Notes under the pieces: model-generated
Databases searched by the model: none
What the model was told of the DNA's origin: nothing
Seen by the model: the letters and a program-made list of their open reading frames with translations, nothing else
NCBI GenBank assembly: GCA_947177645.1
Contig: CAMWVJ010000087.1
Span: 1 to 5,910, forward strand
Direction of reading: 5' to 3'
Source of the DNA: an uncultured Desulfovibrio sp.
Lineage (GTDB): Bacteria > Desulfobacterota > Desulfovibrionia > Desulfovibrionales > Desulfovibrionaceae
Length of the DNA: 5,910 nucleotides
Shown: piece by piece, positions 1 to 5,910 of the stretch
How positions within the stretch are numbered: the first letter of the stretch is position 1
How the letters are laid out: each line of letters opens with the position of its first letter
Position numbers and translations under genes: made by a program

Positions 1-3
1 CAT
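1..3 (-). CDS. Start codon of a gene leaving the left edge (partial)
   Basis: On the minus strand the last three bases of the window read ATG (3 to 1). They are preceded by a strong Shine-Dalgarno sequence AAGGAG (complement of 11-16) with a 7-base spacer. This combination suggests that a gene starts here and continues outside the window. Only the initiator methionine is visible, so nothing can be said about the product. It would lie about 100 bases downstream of, and in the same direction as, the TraR/DksA-like gene. The gap between them (4-103) shows no clear terminator, so co-transcription is possible. Confidence 0.4.
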
Positions 4-103
4 GGAGGTACTCCTTCTCCGCGTCTTAGCGGCGGGAATGCGCAGTCCTTTAGGGGGCGACGCAGGACGCTCCCAGCCTCGCGTGCGGGGACCTGCCCTC
101 GCC

Positions 104-325
104 CTAGTGCATCCCCTGTTCGCGCTCCTCCTGGCAGGCGCGGCACAGGCCCACTCCGGGCAGCGCGTCCAGCCTTTTCTGCGGGATGGGCTCGCCGCAC
201 TCCCGGCAGCAGGCCACGCCGTCTATCCATTCCGGGCCGCCCCGGTCCATGGACGCGCGCGCCCGCACCAGGGCGGATTCCCTGTCCATGCGTTCCAGTT
301 CCGTGGCCTGGTCGAAAACATCCAT
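104..325 (-). CDS. TraR/DksA family C4 zinc-finger protein, short TraR-like form
   Basis: This is a 73-residue protein, the size of F-plasmid TraR and of short phage-encoded DksA relatives. The C-terminal half holds a C4 zinc finger: Cys40-x2-Cys43-x17-Cys61-x2-Cys64, the same spacing as in E. coli DksA, followed by a charged helix. An extra Cys39 sits beside the first ligand. The extreme N-terminus has Asp2-x2-Asp5-x-Ala7, matching the DxxDxA element that DksA carries at its coiled-coil tip and TraR carries near its N-terminus, where it reaches the RNA polymerase secondary channel. Residues 8-27 look helical and charged. By family knowledge the role is binding RNA polymerase to modulate promoters; binding is inferred here. 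The ATG at 325 is chosen because the DxxDxA motif follows at once and a weak GAGG (complement of 331-334) lies 5 bases upstream. The gene follows the car operon in the same direction but behind a strong hairpin. Phage or plasmid ancestry is plausible, though no other phage gene is visible. Confidence 0.85.
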   Translation of the reverse strand: MDVFDQATELERMDRESALVRARASMDRGGPEWIDGVACCRECGEPIPQKRLDALPGVGLCRACQEEREQGMH

Positions 326-392
326 GCTTGCCTCGCAAAGGTTGAGGGCGCCCGGCCCGCAAGCCGGCGCCCGTATTTTCTGTAGCGCAAAG

Positions 393-422
393 CAAGCGGC
401 AACCCCGTGGGGTTGCCGCTTG
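393..422 (-). terminator. Probable terminator hairpin after carA
   Basis: Bases 393-406 and 409-422 are perfectly complementary, giving a 14-bp stem around GT, or more realistically 13 bp with a CGTG loop on the plus strand. Read on the minus strand, the stem is followed by GCTTTGCGC, a short, weak U-rich tail. On the plus strand no T-run follows. It lies about 100 bases after the carA stop and 68 bases before the TraR/DksA-like start, where the car transcript would be expected to end. The stem is clear; efficient termination with so poor a U-tract is inferred. Confidence 0.65.
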
Positions 423-457
423 TATGCGGAATGTCGATGCGCTTTCCGTGAGACCGA

Positions 458-487
458 AGTCTAGACCATGCCGGCGGCGGCTGTAAA
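458..487 (-). promoter_or_regulatory. Possible sigma70-like promoter between carA and the hairpin
   Basis: The minus strand reads TTTACA (487-482), an 18-base spacer, then TAGACT (463-458). This matches the -35 consensus at five of six positions and the -10 at four of six. Transcription would start near 450 and run straight into the hairpin at 393-422. It could therefore make a short RNA of about 60 bases, or a leader for the TraR/DksA-like gene at 325. Such matches can occur by chance, and no experimental support is available. Confidence 0.3.
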
Positions 488-523
488 GCCCCGGCCCTTG
501 GCCCGGTGCCGGGGGGCGGTGCC

Positions 524-1650
524 TCAGTTGCCCGTGGCCTTGCCGATCATCTCCCGGAAGCGGTGGAAAAGGTGGTTGCCGTCACGCGGGCCGGCCGCGG
601 CCTCGGGGTGGTATTGCAGGCTCATGATGGGGAGCTTTTTGTGCCGCAGGCCCTCGAGGGTGTGGTCGTTGAGGTTGACGTGGGTCGCCTCCACGTCGGC
701 CACGCCGTCCAACACCACATGGAAGCCGTGGTTCTGCGACGAGATCTCGATCTTGCCCGTGGTCAGGTCCTTGACCGGGTGATTGCAGCCGTGGTGCCCG
801 AACTTGAGCTTTTCCGTATGCGCGCCCAGCGCGTGGCCGATGATCTGGTGCCCGAGGCAGATGCCCGTCACCGGCATGTCGCGGCAGAGCTCGCGCACGA
901 TGCCGATCTCCTCGCCGAGCGTGGCCGGGTCGCCGGGCCCATTGGAGAGAAAGACCGCCCGCGCTCCCGTGGCCCGCACGGCCTGGGGGCTAAAGCCCGG
1001 CGGCACGGCCAGCGGCTCGAAACCCGCGGCCACGAGGTGCCGCAGGATGTTCCACTTGATGCCGTAGTCATAGACGATGAGCGGCAGCCCCGTGCCGCGC
1101 CAGGCATAGGAGCCGTCGGGCCCGAGGCTCGCCGGTTGCGGCGCGTTGTCATACCAGGCATAGGGCTCGGTGGCGGCCACGCGCGGCACGAGGTTGCGGC
1201 CCTTCATGGTGGGCAGGCCGAGCGCCTTTTGGCGCAGGGCCTCCTTGTCTTTCTCGCGCGTGGAGATGATGCCGCGCATGGCGCCGTTCAGGCGCAAGTG
1301 CCGCGTGAGCGCGCGCGTATCCAGCCCCTCCACGCCCGGCGTGCCGTGCTTCATGAGAAAGTCCGGCAGGGACATGGTGGAGCGCCAGTTGGAGGGCTCT
1401 TTGCAGCATTCCTTGACGAGGAAGGCCTCGGCGTGGATGCCGGCGGATTCCATATCTTCGGCGGTGATGCCGTAATTGCCCATGAGCGGGTAGGTCATGC
1501 AGACCATCTGGCCGGTATAGGAGGGGTCGGTCAACACCTCCTGATAGCCGGTCATGCCCGTGGTGAAGATGACCTCACCGCCCGTCTCAAAATCGCCCGT
1601 GAAGGACTGCCCCTCCAGCGCGAAACCGTCTTCCAGCACCAGGACCGCTT

Positions 1651-1654
<4 letters not shown>
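524..1654 (-). CDS. carA: Carbamoyl-phosphate synthase, small (glutaminase) subunit
   Basis: This 376-residue protein is full length for the family. It hydrolyses glutamine and passes ammonia to the large subunit CarB for cytoplasmic synthesis of carbamoyl phosphate, used in pyrimidine and arginine biosynthesis. The N-terminal CarA-specific domain spans about residues 1-150 ([18 protein letters not shown] at 32-49 is typical). The C-terminal class I glutamine amidotransferase domain spans about 191-370. It shows SNGPGDP (237-243), the nucleophile elbow GICLGHQ with catalytic Cys266, QNHG at 307-310, and the catalytic dyad partners His349 and Glu351 in QYHPEA. The triad is intact. The start ATG overlaps the carB stop as ATGA, which implies translational coupling; a purine-rich GGGGGCAGGA sits directly upstream, inside carB, too close to ATG for an ideal Shine-Dalgarno. 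The gene is the second and apparently last of the operon. Confidence 0.98.
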
Positions 1655-4899
<3,245 letters not shown>

Positions 4900-4904
4900 G
4901 GATT

Positions 4905-4909
4905 CTCCT
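4905..4909 (-). promoter_or_regulatory. Ribosome binding site of carB
   Basis: AGGAG on the minus strand, 5 bases before the ATG at 4899. It decides the carB start over the long in-frame upstream extension. Confidence 0.85.
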
Positions 4910-4920
4910 GCGATGAGGAA

Positions 4921-4947
4921 TGCGCGGGCGCCCGAAGCCGCCGCGCA
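4921..4947 (-). promoter_or_regulatory. Hairpin in the predicted carB leader
   Basis: TGCGCGG (4947-4941) pairs perfectly with CCGCGCA (4927-4921) around a 13-base loop that can pair further with itself. It lies in the roughly 60-base leader predicted for carB, about 11 bases before the Shine-Dalgarno. No U-run follows, so it is not a terminator. It could influence ribosome access or RNA stability, or simply reflect GC-rich sequence. Confidence 0.35.
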
Positions 4948-4963
4948 GGTGGGCAAACAGCCT

Positions 4964-4992
4964 TTTTTACGTTGTGGAGGCCCCGCGGTCAA
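4964..4992 (-). promoter_or_regulatory. Probable sigma70-like promoter of the carB-carA operon
   Basis: The minus strand reads TTGACC (4992-4987), a 17-base spacer, then TAAAAA (4969-4964). This gives five of six matches to the -35 consensus, four of six to the -10, and ideal spacing. Transcription would begin near 4957, leaving a leader of about 58 bases before the carB ATG. It stands out in an otherwise very GC-rich intergenic region. Confidence 0.6.
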
Positions 4993-5018
4993 GCCGCAAG
5001 TGCGCGCCCGAAGAGGAG

Positions 5019-5041
5019 GGGCGCGGGGCGGGCTCGCGCCC
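5019..5041. promoter_or_regulatory. GC-rich dyad between the two divergent promoters
   Basis: GGGCGCG (5019-5025) and CGCGCCC (5035-5041) form a perfect 7-bp inverted repeat around 9 bases. It abuts the -35 of the plus-strand promoter and lies 27 bases upstream of the car -35, a suitable place for a regulator acting on either promoter. In sequence this rich in G and C the dyad may be accidental. Confidence 0.25.
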
Positions 5042-5070
5042 TTTACAGCGGGCCAGTTTACGGGGATACT
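5042..5070 (+). promoter_or_regulatory. Probable sigma70-like promoter of the flavoprotein gene
   Basis: TTTACA (5042-5047), a 17-base spacer, then GATACT (5065-5070): five of six -35 matches and four of six -10 matches with ideal spacing. The predicted start near 5077 gives a leader of about 24 bases with the ribosome binding site in the middle. It is oriented back to back with the car promoter. Confidence 0.6.
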
Positions 5071-5072
5071 GG
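5053..5072. promoter_or_regulatory. Candidate operator overlapping the flavoprotein promoter
   Basis: CCAGT (5053-5057) and ACTGG (5068-5072) are inverted arms of a 20-base dyad, with one further symmetric pair inside (T5059 with A5066). The right arm covers part of the -10 and the left arm lies in the spacer, so a bound dimer would block RNA polymerase. The symmetry is seen; the regulator is unknown and none is encoded in the window. Confidence 0.35.
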
Positions 5073-5088
5073 AGGCCGCCATCATCCC

Positions 5089-5095
5089 AAGGAGG
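5089..5095 (+). promoter_or_regulatory. Ribosome binding site of the flavoprotein gene
   Basis: AAGGAGG, a near-perfect anti-16S match, 5 bases before the ATG at 5101. It fixes the start, although the same frame is open far upstream. Confidence 0.9.
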
Positions 5096-5100
5096 CAGAC

Positions 5101-5769
5101 ATGCAGATCTATGGCATCAACGGCAGCCCGCGCAGCAACTGGAACACGGGCACCATCCTCCAGAATGTGCTCGACGGCTTTGCCGAAAGCCGGGACGACG
5201 CGCTCACGGAAAAGATCGACCTCTACAGCTTGAGTTACAAGGGCTGTGTGAGCTGTTTCGAGTGCAAGCGCCTGGGCGGGCCTTCCTATGGCCGCTGCGC
5301 CGTCAAGGACCAGCTCGGGCCCCTGCTCCCCAACATCCTGCAGGCGGACGCGCTCGTCATCGCTTCTCCCATCTATTTCAGCGACATCACGGGCATGATG
5401 CGCTGCTTCCTCGAGCGCCTGCTCTTCCCGCTCTTCGTCTATGACAAGGATTACAGTTCGCTCGCGCCCAAGAAGCTGCGCACGGCCTTTGTCTACACCA
5501 TGAACGTGCCGCACGACCGCATGGAGCGCATGCAGTATCCCGAGCGGCTGGCGCCCATGGAATCCTTCGTGGGCCGCTGCTTCGGGCATGAGCCGCGCAA
5601 GCTCTATGTGTGCGACACCTACCAGTTCAAGGACTATTCCAAGTACAAGATGGAGGTCTTTTCCGAGGCCGAGAAGGCCCGGCAGCGCGAGATGGAATTC
5701 CCCATCGACTGCCGCCGCGCCCGCGAACTCGGCGCGGCCCTTGCCGCCGACGTGGCCGGCGAGCCTTAG
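5101..5769 (+). CDS. Flavodoxin-family NAD(P)H:FMN oxidoreductase, possibly an iron-sulfur flavoprotein
   Basis: This 222-residue cytoplasmic protein has no signal peptide or membrane segment. It has the NADPH-dependent FMN reductase/flavodoxin-like fold. The first beta strand runs into the FMN phosphate loop [13 protein letters not shown] (residues 6-18), and [20 protein letters not shown] (88-107) is the second flavin-contacting loop and helix. A Cys cluster lies between them: Cys49-x2-Cys52-x2-Cys55-x10-Cys66, in KGCVSCFEC and GRCAVKD. Iron-sulfur flavoproteins bind a 4Fe-4S cluster through a compact CX2CX2C motif plus a fourth Cys, so a cluster is possible here. The wider last gap and the existence of relatives without a cluster leave this open. 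The C-terminal part (about 125-222) contains Tyr/Asp/Lys-rich stretches ([15 protein letters not shown] at 173-187) that I do not recognise as a domain. It has its own promoter and strong ribosome binding site. The likely role is flavin-dependent electron transfer or reduction of quinones, nitro compounds or metal ions; the substrate cannot be inferred. Confidence 0.85.
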   Translation: MQIYGINGSPRSNWNTGTILQNVLDGFAESRDDALTEKIDLYSLSYKGCVSCFECKRLGGPSYGRCAVKDQLGPLLPNILQADALVIASPIYFSDITGMMRCFLERLLFPLFVYDKDYSSLAPKKLRTAFVYTMNVPHDRMERMQYPERLAPMESFVGRCFGHEPRKLYVCDTYQFKDYSKYKMEVFSEAEKARQREMEFPIDCRRARELGAALAADVAGEP

Positions 5770-5871
5770 GCCGCGGGACACGCTGAAGCAGGGGAGCGCG
5801 AAGAAAGCCATGGGAGGCTGTTGTGCTGGCGGTGGGCCTGTGCTGCACCTGTAATGCCGAAATTATCCGTC

Positions 5872-5897
5872 AAAAACAGCCTTTTTGCTGCTGGCTG
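5872..5897 (-). terminator. Possible minus-strand terminator of a gene beyond the right edge
   Basis: On the minus strand CAGCC (5897-5893) can pair with GGCTG (5881-5877) across an 11-base loop, followed directly by five T residues (5876-5872). The stem is short, extendable only by a G-U pair, and the loop is large, so it is a weak call. If real, it ends a gene entering from the right and convergent with the flavoprotein gene. No plus-strand terminator for the flavoprotein gene is obvious in 5770-5910. Confidence 0.3.
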
Positions 5898-5910
5898 CGT
5901 CAGAGAAAAA

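Noticed and set aside
55..104. GGGCGA (55-60) and TCGCCC (99-104) as a terminator for the zinc-finger gene
   Set aside because: The loop of 38 bases is too large, the arms are only 6 bp, and no T-run follows.
2..464. Plus-strand open frames at the left end (2-385 and 186-464)
   Set aside because: They overlap the convincing zinc-finger gene on the minus strand, have no ribosome binding site of note, and give Arg/Ala/Pro-rich translations typical of shadow frames.
4952..4968. GGC-AAACA-GCC followed by six T residues on the plus strand, as a terminator
   Set aside because: The stem is only 3 bp and no plus-strand gene runs into it. The T-run is better explained as the complement of the car -10 element.
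4900..5811. Upstream extension of the carB frame to 5811
   Set aside because: The extension is antisense to the flavoprotein gene, shows no homology, and lies before the canonical MPKRTD start with AGGAG 5 bases upstream.
5810..5854. A 14-codon plus-strand frame beginning MGGCC after the flavoprotein gene
   Set aside because: The nearest purine-rich stretch (GGGGAG, 5791-5796) is 13 bases from the ATG, too far for a normal ribosome binding site. A frame this short with Gly/Cys codons is expected by chance in this composition.

Overview
The window reads as chromosomal DNA from a GC-rich Gram-negative bacterium. The codons strongly prefer G or C in the third position, and the protein sequences look most like those of anaerobic Desulfovibrio-type deltaproteobacteria. 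That taxonomic guess comes from sequence style alone and is of moderate confidence.

Layout from left to right: (1) positions 1-3 carry what looks like the start codon of a minus-strand gene that leaves the window, with a good ribosome binding site behind it. (2) Positions 104-325 (minus) encode a 73-residue TraR/DksA-type zinc-finger protein. (3) Positions 326-523 are intergenic and hold a 14-bp perfect hairpin (393-422), the probable end of the car transcript, plus a possible minus-strand promoter (458-487). (4) Positions 524-4899 (minus) are a two-gene carB-carA operon for both subunits of glutamine-dependent carbamoyl-phosphate synthase. The genes overlap by 4 bases (ATGA), and the large-subunit gene comes first, the reverse of the familiar carA-carB order. 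(5) Positions 4900-5100 are a divergent control region with a sigma70-like promoter in each direction and several dyads. (6) Positions 5101-5769 (plus) encode a 222-residue flavodoxin-fold NAD(P)H:FMN oxidoreductase-type protein with a Cys cluster resembling iron-sulfur flavoproteins. (7) Positions 5770-5910 contain no convincing gene; a minus-strand terminator-like hairpin there suggests a convergent gene beyond the right edge.

CarA releases ammonia from glutamine and CarB uses it with bicarbonate and two ATP to make carbamoyl phosphate, the shared precursor of pyrimidines and arginine. The ornithine-site residues of CarB are kept, while one residue of the UMP/IMP pocket differs from the E. 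coli enzyme. The flavoprotein shares only the divergent intergenic region with car and has no obvious pathway link to it. The TraR/DksA-like protein is probably an RNA polymerase regulator and may have a phage or mobile-element origin.

No entirely new system is evident. The most unusual non-coding signal is a perfect 14-bp stem with a U-run inside the carB coding region, lying where codon choice departs locally from the rest of the sampled gene.
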